NCBI RefSeq assembly: GCF_000819745.1
Contig: NZ_CDDA01000028.1
Coordinates: forward strand, 124,001 to 188,000
Direction: 5' to 3'
Source of the DNA: Aeromonas bestiarum
Lineage (GTDB): Bacteria; Pseudomonadota; Gammaproteobacteria; Enterobacterales; Aeromonadaceae
DNA: 64,000 nt
Below are positions 10,495 through 21,500 of the stretch, one piece after another. The translations under genes were made by a program, and so were the position numbers. Every line of letters begins with the position of its first letter. Position 1 is the stretch's first letter. The notes below the pieces were generated by a model. That model had not been told where the DNA came from and searched no databases. It saw only the letters and a list, made by a program, of their open reading frames with translations.

Positions 10495-12821
10495 GCCTCT
10501 GCCTCCTGCAATTTTGCCAACAAGGCAGGGACAAAACTGAGCTGTTCCATAGTGATGGGCATGGCAGGAGCTGCATCGAGCGCACTTTCTAGCGCACTCA
10601 CCAATTCATCAACCTTGAGATCTGTCATGCCCAGCAGGGGTGCGCCAAAGCGCTCGGCCAAAGAACGGACCTTGCCCTTGCCCAGGGTGTAGTCCATGCC
10701 AACCGAGTTAACCCCCAATCCTAGGCCAAACACCAAAGAGTGGAAACGCATGGCCAGCAACGCATCGGCGGCTCTGAATGCCTCACAATAAGGCAATGGC
10801 GCCATCTCTGGCCCCAGCAATGAGTAGTCAAGGGCTGCCTCCAGCTCAGGCTGCTGACGGAACAAGCGGCGGTAGAACCAGCGGTCGTCCGACCCGAAGT
10901 GATTGGTGCACATAGGCAGTGGCCTGATCACCAGATTAGGACGTTTGGCAGCCAGCTGGATAAGGGCATCCACCACGACCCGCTCATAATTGTCACGAAT
11001 GGCCAACGCCTGAACAAGCGGGATATGGCGAGCATACTCCTGATAGGGGAAGTCACGTAGTCCCAACAACAAGATTGGGCGCTCGGGATCTGGCATCTTG
11101 CTGGGCAGTTGCTCGGCGATGCTGGCCAACCAGGTAAAGGCGGGATCTTCTGCCACCGGATCTCGCGCTGCATCAACACCAATTTGCTGCGCATAGTCGC
11201 GTGAACGTGCATCCCGGTAGACCCTGATATCAGCCAATCGCAAAATGGTGGCAATGCTGTCATTGTGCCAAGTATCCCCAAGTGGTCCGACCCCACAGCC
11301 AGCCACTATGGTGCAAGCTCTCCCCTGCTTCGCGCGCTCAAAGATGGCTTGCATGGGAGCCAGAGAATCAATCGCCATCAAGGGACCGCCACCGAACACC
11401 ACAAAATCCATATGGCGGGCAAGCCCCACCCCCTCTTCTGGTGTCACTATGCGGGTATTACGAAACTCCGGCATCTGGCGACGAGTCATCTCACTGATAT
11501 AGGGATTGAGAGCTACGACGACAAACCGGGTCTCTTCCCCAAGCTGACGCCTCAACGCATGCATCACCCCGCCGATAATTCCCTTATCTCCCAGGGTCTC
11601 GGTACCATACCAACCACAGATAATCACTTGCTTGCCTGCTGCGGACACCTGCGGGCGATCGCTCTGAGCTTGATAATACTGAAGCTGTTTACTGTAGCCA
11701 TGACGTTGGCGATAACGATTGAGCGTTGTAAACCCTGGCACCCGGCGCAACTTGTCTTTAAGGCCAATACGCTCCTCAATGCGCGCCATCATTATCCGGC
11801 GATAAACGGCTGGACTGGGCAGGCCTACATAGTCATGGTGGCAGTTGGCACACTCGTTAGCGAGGATCTCGTGCAAATGGGCCTGGTTGCCAAAATACGC
11901 CTGCATAGGGTCCCCATCGGCAATATTGCTCATCAGGGCTTTACTTTTAACCGCACAATAAGCGAGCTCTCCTTTGGCGGTAATCGTGGCCCCACGATGC
12001 TGCCAGTCACATCCCGCCGCTCGCGGTTTGTTGTATAGAACCTGATCAATCAGTGAGCGATAGAAGAAACGCTGCAGCGGACTTGGCTCGTAATACTTTA
12101 TGAGCCCTTCAAGAAACTCAACAAACTCATATTTTTCTTCAAAAGTTAACGCATATGGGTCTAACAGATTTTCTGTATATAGCCGCTGATGGGGAACCCC
12201 CTGCCGATACTTGATATAAAGCCCGCGACTGACGCAAAACTCGAATAAATCGGCCAGATGAAAGACATTCTCCCGAATGACGGTGCAACCAATTCTAACG
12301 TTGTCTACCCCATCAAAATCGCTGAGAAATGCCAATACTTTCTTGGCATTTTCAAAATTTCCACTGCGACCACGCACGCGGTCATGTACATCTCCGAAGC
12401 CATCCAGCGATATCATTACATCGAAATGCTTGCCACGGGATCTGACAAGACGCCCCATTTTTTCGATCTGCTCGATCACTTGCAGATATTTGTAAGCATT
12501 GGTAATAAGAGATACATTTTTAAGATTAGGCAGCTGATCGAGCACCACCTCAACCAACTCAATCAAGTCATCACGCAAGGTGGGCTCACCACCGTTAAAG
12601 CCAATTCCTTCAACGCGGCTGAATAGCTCGCTGCTCAACCCTTTGCGCAGCTCCTCAACCGTAATGTCATGGCTTTTCTTGTTCTCCCAGATACGGCACA
12701 TCTGGCAACGAGAATTGCAAGTATCAATGACCGGAAACTGAATTACTAAAGGTTTTTCCAATGCAGTGCCATGTCTAAAAAGCGAGTGGCGCAGGTGTTG
12801 ATAAATAGATTTAAGCTTCAT
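10491..12821 (-). CDS. radical SAM/SPASM-like and polysaccharide pyruvyl transferase fusion protein
   Basis: A 776-residue two-domain protein. Residues about 1-370 are a radical SAM domain: CNSRCQMC supplies the 4Fe-4S cysteines Cys35, Cys39 and Cys42, GFNGGEPTLR is the SAM-binding GGEP motif, and later GCDWQH, YCAVKS and ECANC resemble SPASM/Twitch auxiliary-cluster ligands. Residues about 385-776 match the polysaccharide pyruvyl transferase (CsaB/WcaK) family: GWYGTETLGDKGIIGG, VFGGGPLMA and MRFHSLVFGLGLG. The ATG at 12821 follows the wzx stop by eight bases with GGAA in front; an upstream in-frame extension would overlap wzx. The combination suggests modification of an O-unit sugar, perhaps ketal pyruvylation plus a radical step; no specific reaction can be assigned. 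Confidence 0.85.
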   Translation of the reverse strand: MKLKSIYQHLRHSLFRHGTALEKPLVIQFPVIDTCNSRCQMCRIWENKKSHDITVEELRKGLSSELFSRVEGIGFNGGEPTLRDDLIELVEVVLDQLPNLKNVSLITNAYKYLQVIEQIEKMGRLVRSRGKHFDVMISLDGFGDVHDRVRGRSGNFENAKKVLAFLSDFDGVDNVRIGCTVIRENVFHLADLFEFCVSRGLYIKYRQGVPHQRLYTENLLDPYALTFEEKYEFVEFLEGLIKYYEPSPLQRFFYRSLIDQVLYNKPRAAGCDWQHRGATITAKGELAYCAVKSKALMSNIADGDPMQAYFGNQAHLHEILANECANCHHDYVGLPSPAVYRRIMMARIEERIGLKDKLRRVPGFTTLNRYRQRHGYSKQLQYYQAQSDRPQVSAAGKQVIICGWYGTETLGDKGIIGGVMHALRRQLGEETRFVVVALNPYISEMTRRQMPEFRNTRIVTPEEGVGLARHMDFVVFGGGPLMAIDSLAPMQAIFERAKQGRACTIVAGCGVGPLGDTWHNDSIATILRLADIRVYRDARSRDYAQQIGVDAARDPVAEDPAFTWLASIAEQLPSKMPDPERPILLLGLRDFPYQEYARHIPLVQALAIRDNYERVVVDALIQLAAKRPNLVIRPLPMCTNHFGSDDRWFYRRLFRQQPELEAALDYSLLGPEMAPLPYCEAFRAADALLAMRFHSLVFGLGLGVNSVGMDYTLGKGKVRSLAERFGAPLLGMTDLKVDELVSALESALDAAPAMPITMEQLSFVPALLAKLQEAEA

Positions 12822-12828
12822 GATTAAA

Positions 12829-14127
12829 TTATTTCCAGTCACGGACAAAGTGATAAAGATGAGTAGGTAAAAATGCACTAGTCTTGAGCCAGAACATAGG
12901 TCTGAGCTGGGGATGCAGTAGATCGAAGAAATAAAATGCGGCCCCTAGCCCTGCAACGGTTGCAATGGCAGAGCCAGTAACGCCATAGAGAGGGATCAAC
13001 ATCCAGTTTGTTATTGCACTCACCGCCAGCCCAAATAGATTACGCTGCAAATTTAATTTTAGCTTGCGTTCTGCCACTAACCAAGAACCGGAGGTAATAC
13101 CCATGCACAGGAAAATCCCCCCCCAAGTGTGCAACACGATGACGTTGGCACTCTCGGCATAATTCGGACCGAATAGCAAAGCGACTATCCAGTCTGCTGT
13201 CAGACTGAAAAACAGCGCAACGGCAACGGAAAGCATGACCAAAAAAGACATCAACGCCCGGATACCTTCAAAATAGCGCTCATAGGAAGAGCTGCGTAAC
13301 GACACCAGCTTTGGAAACGTCGTTGCGATGATTACCGATGGTAAAAAGTACCATGCTTCAGTAATCCGAGTCGCAGCAGAGTATATCCCGACACTGGCAT
13401 CACCAGATAACCATTGAAGCAATATCTGATCAAGGCGCATAAACAGTATCGCACCAAACCCCGCAATGATTTCTGGCCAAGATTCCATAACCAACTCAAT
13501 GCCTCGTCGCACTTGGACCTGCTGGGGTTGTAACTCCAGATGACGCCTGCGGACAAAAACGAAATAAAAAAGCACCGCGACTAGAAAATACTCTATCATC
13601 ACCAACCAGACAAATTCTTCTAGTCCTCCACCGAGTAAAATGACTCCAATTTTGAGCAATGATGTAACTAGAAATGTGGCAAGACGACAAAGGCTGATTA
13701 TTTTGAAATCTGAGATCCCTTGAGCGTAAAAATCAAACACGTCAAAAGATATGAAAAAGAGCGAAGCAAAAATTATGGTGACGAATAATATATTTTCAGG
13801 CCAGAACAGCGCACTAGCAGCAACTACTACAAGCCACAGAATAAAGGATACGGCAAGTCTCAAATAAAATGCTGTCAAGACAGTGCTGTGACAAAAAAAT
13901 CTATCTTCAATGTTGTTAGCAACCTCCCGTACAATGATACGATTTAGACCAAGTGAACTGAGCACCGATGCTATCGTCAGAAGTGAAATTAAATAATTAA
14001 GTTCACCAAAACCGTCCGGACCAAGGCTGCGGGCCATTAGGCTACTGACCATAACTCCTATAAACAGTCGGCTCCCTTTCTCTAGCATCATCCAGAGAGT
14101 ACTTTTTAGTATATGATTCGCCAACAT
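12829..14127 (-). CDS. wzx: O-antigen flippase
   Basis: A 432-residue polytopic protein of the MOP/MATE-like exporter superfamily that moves the undecaprenyl-linked O unit to the periplasmic face. It starts MLANHILKSTLWMMLEKGSRLFIGVMVSSLMARSLGP, the typical Wzx opening. About 12 hydrophobic segments follow, with FGELNYLISLLTIASVLSSLGLNRIIVRE in the first third. Length is normal. It is AT-rich like the acyltransferase before it. It works with the wzy candidate, giving a complete Wzx/Wzy-dependent pathway within the window apart from the initiating transferase and Wzz. Confidence 0.9.
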   Translation of the reverse strand: MLANHILKSTLWMMLEKGSRLFIGVMVSSLMARSLGPDGFGELNYLISLLTIASVLSSLGLNRIIVREVANNIEDRFFCHSTVLTAFYLRLAVSFILWLVVVAASALFWPENILFVTIIFASLFFISFDVFDFYAQGISDFKIISLCRLATFLVTSLLKIGVILLGGGLEEFVWLVMIEYFLVAVLFYFVFVRRRHLELQPQQVQVRRGIELVMESWPEIIAGFGAILFMRLDQILLQWLSGDASVGIYSAATRITEAWYFLPSVIIATTFPKLVSLRSSSYERYFEGIRALMSFLVMLSVAVALFFSLTADWIVALLFGPNYAESANVIVLHTWGGIFLCMGITSGSWLVAERKLKLNLQRNLFGLAVSAITNWMLIPLYGVTGSAIATVAGLGAAFYFFDLLHPQLRPMFWLKTSAFLPTHLYHFVRDWK

Positions 14128-14190
14128 TAATTATAACAACCTATTATATTTTGAGTATCATTCCGTACATACGAGAGAATTGAATTTGTC

Positions 14191-15315
14191 TCACACATTG
14201 CTTGCCTGAATATCTATAGATCTACCAACTGAGATATGTGAGCACCACTTTCTTGCTAAATTTTGAAGTGGTTTCTCTATCCATTCGTACATGCATTTAG
14301 ATAAGATGAAACATATTATAAAAGCTACTATAACCGACAGTTCAAAACTCCACTTATTAACATGACAGATAGCAAGAACAAAACAGCCAACTGGAAGATG
14401 GATAAGATATAATGAGTAACTTATGTCAGAAAAAAATGAACCGACTTTAGTTCTAGAATAATATAATTGACTAGAAATTATAAATATACACAAAGCAATT
14501 GCGTATGTATATATCAATGGGTAATTCACCTTCCCAGACTCGATGGAAAAAAACCTTCCTGGATACAAATAATCATAAAAATAAGAGAAAAAAACAAAAT
14601 TTAAAACACCAAGCATCAAATATTTGCTTTTATCTTTTTCACTTCTAACCCCAAAGTAATAAACTCTACCAATCAACAGTATAAATATATACACCAGTAA
14701 ATATGCAGTCTCTTTCAATAGCTGGGAATAGGGAGAGAATAAAATAGTCAATGATGTGATTAAACAGAACAAATATGTAGAAGTTAATGCATTTTTCTTA
14801 GTCGGCATAAGAAAAATGGCCGTGAGCACATAGAAAATAATTTCAATAGCGAGCGTCCATGTCACACTCAAGGCAGCCGGCATTCCAAGCGGAATGTTCA
14901 ATAGCAGGAAGGAATATATGTACTGCTCAACCGTCCTTTCTCCTGTGCCAAGAGGAAGCATTAGCCCAAAATAAACACACAGTGAAACAATGCCAGCGGT
15001 AATAAGCAGAGCAATAAAGAGTGTCGGGAATATTCTTAGCACTCTCTTTATAATAAATTCTTTAGTAGTCTCCGACAATGAAACATGTGTAATAACATAT
15101 CCACTTATAAGAAAAAATAAAACAACTCCAAGATGCCCCCCATTTTGATATAAATGAAAAGGTTTGACAATTGTATTTTCCCAATAGTATTGATATGGTG
15201 ACTCAAGTTTATTAGCGTTTAGCCACCAACCGACTAGATGTGACCATACAACCAATAGAGCGGCAAATCCTCGTAACAATGAGATAAACTGAAAAAACTC
15301 TTTTTTTTCTGTCAT
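14191..15315 (-). CDS. acyltransferase 3 family O-acetyltransferase
   Basis: A 374-residue integral membrane protein of the OafA/YrhL acyltransferase-3 family, likely acetylating an O-unit sugar. The diagnostic N-terminal segment FISLLRGFAALLVVWSHLVGWW contains the conserved Arg and His of the family. HLGVVLFFLISGYVIT follows, and about ten membrane segments cover the remainder. There is no C-terminal SGNH domain. The ATG at 15315 lies five bases past the rmlB stop and is favoured over earlier in-frame starts inside rmlB. A 63-base gap separates its stop from wzx. It is one of the most AT-rich genes in the cluster. Confidence 0.87.
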   Translation of the reverse strand: MTEKKEFFQFISLLRGFAALLVVWSHLVGWWLNANKLESPYQYYWENTIVKPFHLYQNGGHLGVVLFFLISGYVITHVSLSETTKEFIIKRVLRIFPTLFIALLITAGIVSLCVYFGLMLPLGTGERTVEQYIYSFLLLNIPLGMPAALSVTWTLAIEIIFYVLTAIFLMPTKKNALTSTYLFCLITSLTILFSPYSQLLKETAYLLVYIFILLIGRVYYFGVRSEKDKSKYLMLGVLNFVFFSYFYDYLYPGRFFSIESGKVNYPLIYTYAIALCIFIISSQLYYSRTKVGSFFSDISYSLYLIHLPVGCFVLAICHVNKWSFELSVIVAFIICFILSKCMYEWIEKPLQNLARKWCSHISVGRSIDIQASNV

Positions 15316-15319
15316 TCTA

Positions 15320-16387
15320 TTAATTCTCGATAAATTCATTGACCAAGTTTGACTTGCCCATATACCACTGTACCGTCTTGCGGAGACCGCTTTCAAAGCT
15401 TTCTTGTGGGTTCCAATTCAGCTCATTGCTCATTTTGCTCGCGTCGATGGCGTAACGACGATCGTGGCCAGGACGATCTGTCACATAGGTAATTTGATCT
15501 CGGTAGCTTCTGCCTTTTCCCCCACGGGGCGAAGGCGGTAAAGGCGCCATTTCATCTAGTAGATCACAAATGGTATGTACCACATCAAGATTCTGCTTTT
15601 CGTTGTAACCACCTATGTTGTACGTCTCACCGATAATGCCACTGGTCACCACTGTGTAGAGGGCGCGGGCATGATCTTCTACGTAGAGCCAATCACGGAT
15701 CTGGTCACCCTTGCCATAAACCGGCAGTGACTTGCTATCTAGGGCATTCAAGATCACCAGCGGAATCAACTTTTCTTGATATTGATAGGGACCATAGTTG
15801 TTGGAGCAGTTAGTCACCAGTATAGGTAAACCATAAGTACGGTACCAAGCGCGAACCAAGTGATCACTGGATGCCTTGGAAGCAGAATAGGGGCTGCTCG
15901 GAGCATAGGGAGTGGTCTCGGTAAACAACGGCAACGGCTCTTCACTACTTACCTCATCAGGGTGAGGCAGATCGCCATACACCTCATCGGTAGAGATATG
16001 GTGGAAACGGAAAGCCGCCTTGCGCGTCTCGTCCAGATCGTTCCAATAGGCACGGGCAGCTTCCAGCAACACATAGGTGCCAACAATATTGGTTTTGATG
16101 AAATCAGCGGGCCCTGTGATGGAGCGATCGACGTGGCTTTCAGCCGCCAGGTGCATCACGGCATCCGGTTGATGCAGAGCAAACACCCGATCCAGTTCAC
16201 CACGGTTGCAAATATCTACCAGCTCAAAGGCATAACGAGCACTCGCTGCCACATCAGCCAGCGATTCCAGGTTACCTGCATAAGTGAGTTTATCGAGGTT
16301 GATGACTGAATCCTGGGTATGCCCAATGATATGACGAACAACCGCCGACCCGATAAAGCCAGCGCCACCAGTGACAAGGATTTTCAT
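15320..16387 (-). CDS. rmlB: dTDP-glucose 4,6-dehydratase
   Basis: Makes dTDP-4-keto-6-deoxy-D-glucose, precursor of L-rhamnose and several amino sugars. The 355-residue protein begins [20 protein letters not shown] at the ATG at 16387, has [16 protein letters not shown], and contains [10 protein letters not shown] with the catalytic Tyr-x3-Lys. Near residue 290 a segment reading [12 protein letters not shown] replaces a shorter stretch expected between DLLDE and SYREQITYV in enterobacterial RmlB. That extra DNA is a palindromic repeat. The C-terminus stops about 15-20 residues early. No rmlA, rmlC or rmlD is in the window, so it is the first gene of the O-antigen operon but its pathway is incomplete here. 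Confidence 0.93.
   Translation of the reverse strand: MKILVTGGAGFIGSAVVRHIIGHTQDSVINLDKLTYAGNLESLADVAASARYAFELVDICNRGELDRVFALHQPDAVMHLAAESHVDRSITGPADFIKTNIVGTYVLLEAARAYWNDLDETRKAAFRFHHISTDEVYGDLPHPDEVSSEEPLPLFTETTPYAPSSPYSASKASSDHLVRAWYRTYGLPILVTNCSNNYGPYQYQEKLIPLVILNALDSKSLPVYGKGDQIRDWLYVEDHARALYTVVTSGIIGETYNIGGYNEKQNLDVVHTICDLLDEMAPLPPSPRGGKGRSYRDQITYVTDRPGHDRRYAIDASKMSNELNWNPQESFESGLRKTVQWYMGKSNLVNEFIEN
15512..15545. repeat. imperfect palindromic insertion inside rmlB
   Basis: GCCTTTTCCCCC at 15512-15523 pairs with GGCGGTAAAGGC at 15534-15545 with two mismatches, around a ten-base loop. It is in frame and codes for Pro/Gly/Arg-rich residues absent from typical RmlB. It resembles intragenic REP/palindromic repeat insertion. 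Confidence 0.6.
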
Positions 16388-16510
16388 ATGTATGCTATTG
16401 AAATTAAAATGAAAAATGAAAAACCATACCGTTTTCGGCAATGAGGTGAGAGACAAGAATAAGCATGTCTGACCGGCAGATTTCTGACTATCAACGGAAA
16501 AAATGCAATG

Positions 16511-16554
16511 GCTACCGCCCCTGAGTTACAGCTCCCAGTTCGCTGCTTTTAACC
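16511..16554 (-). promoter_or_regulatory. JUMPstart element with ops core, O-antigen operon leader
   Basis: Read on the minus strand, the 44-base block contains AGCTGT, then CAGGGGCGGTAGC, the hallmark of the JUMPstart sequence. Its 3' end holds the ops core GGCGGTAGC at 16519-16511; the last bases are CAT rather than the consensus GTG. It lies 124 bases upstream of rmlB. In enterobacteria RNA polymerase pauses at ops and recruits RfaH, which suppresses Rho and polarity across long surface-polysaccharide operons. A near-identical copy occurs at 39185-39228 on the plus strand (four mismatches in 44 bases). Confidence 0.88.
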
Positions 16555-17093
16555 AGATTGAGTGTGCTGTTGGCCATAGTGCCCTCCAGCTTGCGGCGTA
16601 GCGGCAGATATCTTGGCCACGACTTGCTTATGACAGTCCAATGATAAGTTGACTTTTTAACCTATCTTACTGAGCTATTCCATTTCAACAATGAGGCAGA
16701 ATTCTAACGCCTTTAGCGACCTGTTGCACCGTCAGATCTGACCCTTGGACAGGGCCGACATCACCCCTGCTCACCTTCTTGCCATTCACACTCCTTGCTT
16801 ATATAAGGCAAGAACCATCACGGCTAGTCTTTAGCTTGCTCAGTTACTATTTATTTGATCTTAAATGCAAAAATGAATTTTTACTCACCTAGACTGGCGA
16901 TAGACACTAAGATAACAGGTCCTGATAAGGTCCTTTTTATCTGGTTAACATGATGCAAATGCTATTTTGCAATGCCGCCGCCATTTCACACACCATCAAT
17001 ATCGCTGATATCCAAAACGCGTCTCCCAACTCGATAAAGCACGACGCATTATGTCATCAAGGTGCCATATGCATATGATCTTGCTCAAAAAAC
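16555..17093. other. intergenic leader/promoter region upstream of the O-antigen operon
   Basis: About 540 bases without a convincing gene between the JUMPstart element and the ahe terminator. The O-antigen promoter should lie here, reading leftwards. An AT-rich stretch at 16855-16885 is the best place for it, but no clear -35/-10 pair is seen. No tRNA, insertion sequence or other RNA gene was recognised. Confidence 0.4.
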
Positions 17094-17117
17094 AGGGCGA
17101 ACCGGATGGTTCGCCCT
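17094..17117 (-). terminator. rho-independent terminator of the aheABC operon
   Basis: AGGGCGAACC (17094-17103) pairs perfectly with GGTTCGCCCT (17108-17117) around a four-base loop. On the minus strand the stem is followed by GTTTTTTGAG. It lies 35 bases beyond the aheC stop. Confidence 0.88.
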
Positions 17118-17152
17118 ATGGCTATACGATAACGCAAGCTGGTAGGTGATGG

Positions 17153-18571
17153 CTACTGCTGCTGAACACTCGCCGTCGCGCTTGCGTCAGGGGCTTGCCA
17201 GCCGCCACCGACAGCCTTGTAAAGCGCCACCTGGTTGGTCAGCTGGGCCAGACGGGTGCTGATCAGCCCCTGCTTGGCACTGAACAACGAGCGCTGGGCA
17301 TCGAGCCGGGTCAGATAGCTGTCCACTCCTTGCTCATAGCGGAACTCCGCCAGCTTGAAGTAGGTCTGGTTGGCCTCGACCAGTGCCTGCTGCGCCTGCA
17401 ACTGCTGCTGGTAATCAGCCTGGGTGCCGAGCGTATCCGCAACCTCCTTGAAGGCGGTCTGGATGCTCTTCTCGTAGCTGGCCACCGCCTGTCTGGTGCT
17501 CACCTCGGCCACGTCGAGATCGGCAATGCGTTTGCCGCCATCGAAGATGGGCAGGTTGATCTGGGGGATAAACGACCAGGTCCCGGTCCCGCCATCAAAC
17601 AGGCCGCTCAGCTGATTGCTGGCGGTGCCCGCCGTCGCGGTGAGCGAGATGGAGGGGAAGAAGGCCGCGCGCGCCGCACCAATATTGGCATTGGCCGCCT
17701 TCAGACTGTGCTCGGCGGCCAGAATATCCGGGCGCTGCTGCAGCAGGCTGGAAGGTGCGCCGACCGGGATGGCCGCCAGTTGCACCTCGGCCAGGGTCGC
17801 CGGCTGACCGTCCAGTGCCGGTACCTGGCTGCCAAGCAGCAGGGCCAGACCGTTGCGATCCTGCTTCACCTGGCGCTGGTACTGGGCCAGGCTGACCCGG
17901 GCACTCTCCAGCGCGGTACGCCCCTGCGCCAGTTCCATCTCGGAGGCCGCGCCCAGGCGATACTTGTGCTCGGTCAGGCCATAGCTCTCCTGCTCGGTAG
18001 ACAGGGTTGCCTCGCTCAGCGCCAGCAACTCCTGATCCGCCAGCAGGGTGAGATAGGCGTTGGCCACCGAGGCGACCAGCGCAATCTGGGTGCTGCGCTG
18101 GGTCTCGATCTGACCAAGATAGGTCTCCAGCGCCTGATCCTTCAGGCTCTGGATCCGGCCGAACAGGTCCAGCTCATAGGCTGTGATGCCTATGTTGGCA
18201 TCGTACTGGCTGCTGATAGTCCCCTGCCCCGTGCTGCTGAGATCATCGGACCCCTGCTGGCGGGTGCCTGAGCCATTCGCCGCCAGGGTCGGCAACTGGG
18301 CCGCCCGCTGGATCCGGTATCTGGCCTCATAGGCCTCGACGTTGAGGGCCGCGATACGCAGATCCCGGTTGTTCTCCAGCGCAGTGGCGATCAGTTTCTG
18401 CAGGACAGGATCGAGGAACTGCTGCTGCCAGGGGGAGGCAACCGCCTCCCCTTCTGCCTGGTTGCTCTGCCAGGAGGCGCCTTGCGGCAGCTCGGGTCTT
18501 TGATAGTCGGGGGCCATGGAACAGGCCCCCAGCAGCAGTGTCACGCTCAAGGCGACGATCGTCTTAGTCAT
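17153..18571 (-). CDS. aheC: RND efflux outer membrane lipoprotein (OprM/TolC-like), AheC
   Basis: Outer membrane channel of a tripartite multidrug pump. The 472-residue protein starts with a lipoprotein signal ([17 protein letters not shown], lipobox LGAC) and has two outer membrane factor repeats. It includes [18 protein letters not shown] and [11 protein letters not shown] in the first half, and [16 protein letters not shown] in the second. The ATG at 18571 overlaps the aheB end by eight bases and follows GGAG at good spacing. An in-frame start nine codons earlier is less likely because it puts residues before the signal peptide. A terminator follows the stop. Confidence 0.9.
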   Translation of the reverse strand: MTKTIVALSVTLLLGACSMAPDYQRPELPQGASWQSNQAEGEAVASPWQQQFLDPVLQKLIATALENNRDLRIAALNVEAYEARYRIQRAAQLPTLAANGSGTRQQGSDDLSSTGQGTISSQYDANIGITAYELDLFGRIQSLKDQALETYLGQIETQRSTQIALVASVANAYLTLLADQELLALSEATLSTEQESYGLTEHKYRLGAASEMELAQGRTALESARVSLAQYQRQVKQDRNGLALLLGSQVPALDGQPATLAEVQLAAIPVGAPSSLLQQRPDILAAEHSLKAANANIGAARAAFFPSISLTATAGTASNQLSGLFDGGTGTWSFIPQINLPIFDGGKRIADLDVAEVSTRQAVASYEKSIQTAFKEVADTLGTQADYQQQLQAQQALVEANQTYFKLAEFRYEQGVDSYLTRLDAQRSLFSAKQGLISTRLAQLTNQVALYKAVGGGWQAPDASATASVQQQ

Positions 18572-21500
18572 GATGAGTCTCCTTGGCAAGGGCAGCACGC
18601 TCTTCCCGTGAACTGTGTTTGGTGAAGTAGCGCGTCACCAGCACGAAGAACAGCGGCACGAAGAAGATGGCCAGCACGGTCGCGCTGATCATGCCCCCCA
18701 TCACGCCGGTACCTATGGCGTTGCGGCTGCTGGCACCCGCGCCCGAGCTGATGGCCAGCGGCAGCACGCCGAGGATGAAGGCGAGCGAGGTCATCAGGAT
18801 CGGACGCAACCGCAACCGGGCTGCCTCCACCACGGCTTCGCTGACGCCCATCCCCTTGTCATACAGCTCCTTGGCAAATTCGACGATCAGGATCGCGTTC
18901 TTGGCCGACAGCCCTATGGTGGTGAGCAAGCCCACCTGGAAGTAGACGTCGTTCTCGAGCCCCCGCATGGTCGCCGCCAGAATGGCGCCCAACACCCCGA
19001 GCGGCACTACCAGCATCACCGAGAAGGGAATGCTCCAGCTCTCGTACAGGGCCGCCAGACAGAGGAAGACCACCAGCAGGGAGATGGCGTACAAGGCCGG
19101 CGCCTGGGAGCCCGCCTGGCGCTCCTGCAGGGAGAGACCTGTCCACTCGATGCCGATGCCTTCCGGCAGCTGTTTCACCATCTGTTCTATGGCCGCCATG
19201 GCATCACCGGTACTCTTGCCGGGCGCAGCTTCACCCACTATCTCCATGGCGGAGACACCGTTGTAGCGTTCCAGACGGGGCGAGCCAAAGCTCCACTCAG
19301 TGCTGGCAAAGGCGGAGAAGGGCACCATCTGGCCCGCGCTGTTGCGCACGTACCAGAGCTTGAGATCTTCCGGGTTCATCCGGAACAGTGCATCCGCCTG
19401 CAGGTAGACCTTCTTGACCCGACCGCGATCGACGAAGTCGTTCACGTAGGAAGAGCCCCAGGCCGCCGCCAGCGTGTTGTTGATGTCACTGATGGAGAGC
19501 CCCTGCGCCAGCGCCTTCTCGTAGTCGATCTTGACGTCGAGCTGCGGTGTATCTTCCATCCCGTTCGGGCGCACCCGCACCAGGTTGGGATCCTGCGCCG
19601 CCATGCCGAGCAGCTGGTTGCGCGCCGCCATCAGCTTCTCGTGCCCCAGCCCGCCGCGATCCTGCAGGTAGAAGTCAAAGCCGGTGGCCGTCCCGAGCTC
19701 CGGAATGGGGGGCAGGTTGAAGGCAAACACCTGGGCTTCCTTGATGCTGAACAAGTAGCCCATGGCGCGGCCTATGATGGCGTTGGCACTGCGCTCCGGC
19801 GTGTCGCGCTCTTTCCAGTCTTTCAGCTTGATAAACGCCATGCCGCTGTTCTGACCGCTACCGGCGAAGCTGAAGCCCGCCACCGTCAGCACGGCCTCGA
19901 CGTTATCCTTCTCGTTCTTCAGGAAGTAGTCGCGCATGTCCGCCAGCACCACCTCGGTTCGCTGCTTGGTAGCACCGACCGGCAGTTGCACCATGGACAT
20001 GATGACCCCCTGATCCTCTTCCGGCAGGAAGGAGGTGGGCATGCGCATGAACAGGATGGCCAGCACCGCCAGCATGGCGGCATAGATGATGCCGTAACGC
20101 ACCCCCTGCTTGACCACCTTGCGCACGCCGTTCTGGTAACGGTTGGCGCCGGCATCGAAGGCTCGGTTGAACCAGCCGAAGAAGCCGCGCTGGGCACCGA
20201 ACTCGCCGTGCTTGATCGGCTTGAGCAGGGTGGCACAGAGCGCCGGGGTCAGGATCAGCGCCACCAGCACCGACAGCACCATGGCCGAGACTATGGTGAG
20301 GGAGAACTGGCGATAGATGGCACCGGTCGAGCCGCCGAAGAAGGCCATGGGCACGAACACGGCGGACAGCACCAGGGCTATCCCCACCAGGGCACCCGTG
20401 ATCTGGGTCATGGACTTGCGGGTCGCTTCCAGCGGGGAGAGATCCTCCTCGCTCATCAACCGCTCCACGTTCTCCACCACCACGATGGCGTCATCCACCA
20501 GCAAGCCTATGGCCAGCACCAGACCGAACATGGTCAGGGTGTTGATGGAGAAGCCGAACGCCGACATGACGCCGAAGGTCCCCAGCAGCACCACGGGCAC
20601 GGCTATGGTCGGGATCAGGGTGGCGCGGAAGTTCTGCAGGAACAGATACATGACGCAGAACACCAGGAAGATCGCCTCGATCAGGGTCTGCGCCACCTCC
20701 TCGATGGAGATCTTCACGAACGGCGTGGTGTCGTACGGATAGACGATTTCCATGTTGGCCGGGAAGTAGGCGGAGAGCTCATCCAGCTTGCCGCGGATCT
20801 TCTCGGCAGTATCGAGGGCGTTGGCACCGGTCGCCAGCTTGATGGCGACAGCCGCGGTGGACTGGCCGTTATAGAGCGCATCGGCGTCGTAGTTTTCGCC
20901 CGCCAGCTCAACCCGGGCCACATCCTGCAGCCGTACCTTGGAGCCGTCCTGATTCACCCGCAGCAAGATATTGTTGAACTCGGCCACGCTGGAGAGACGG
21001 GTCTGCCCCATGATGGTGGCGGTGAACTGCTGATCGGTCACGGAAGGCGTACCGCCCAGCTTGCCGAACGCCACCTGGGCATTCTGCGCCTTGATGGCGG
21101 TCTGCACATCAATCGGGGTCATCTGTACCCGGTTGAGCTTGTTCGGATCGAGCCAGACCCGCATGGAGTACTGGCTGCCGAACAAGGTGATGTCCCCGAC
21201 CCCGTCCAGACGGCTCAGCGGCTCCTTGATGTTGGCCACCACGTAGTCGGCCAGGTCATCGTTGTTCATGCTGCCATCGCTGGAGATGAAGGCTGCCACC
21301 ATCAGGAAGCTGCTGGAGGTCTTCTGAACCCGGATCCCCTGCTGTTGTACTTCCTGCGGCAGCAACGACATCGCCTGCTGCAGCTTGTTCTGCACCTGTA
21401 CCTGGGCGATATCGGGATCGGTACCGGCCTGGAAGGTGAGGGTCACCGACACATTGCCGGACGAATCGGACTGGGAAGACATGTAGAGCAGGTGATCCAG

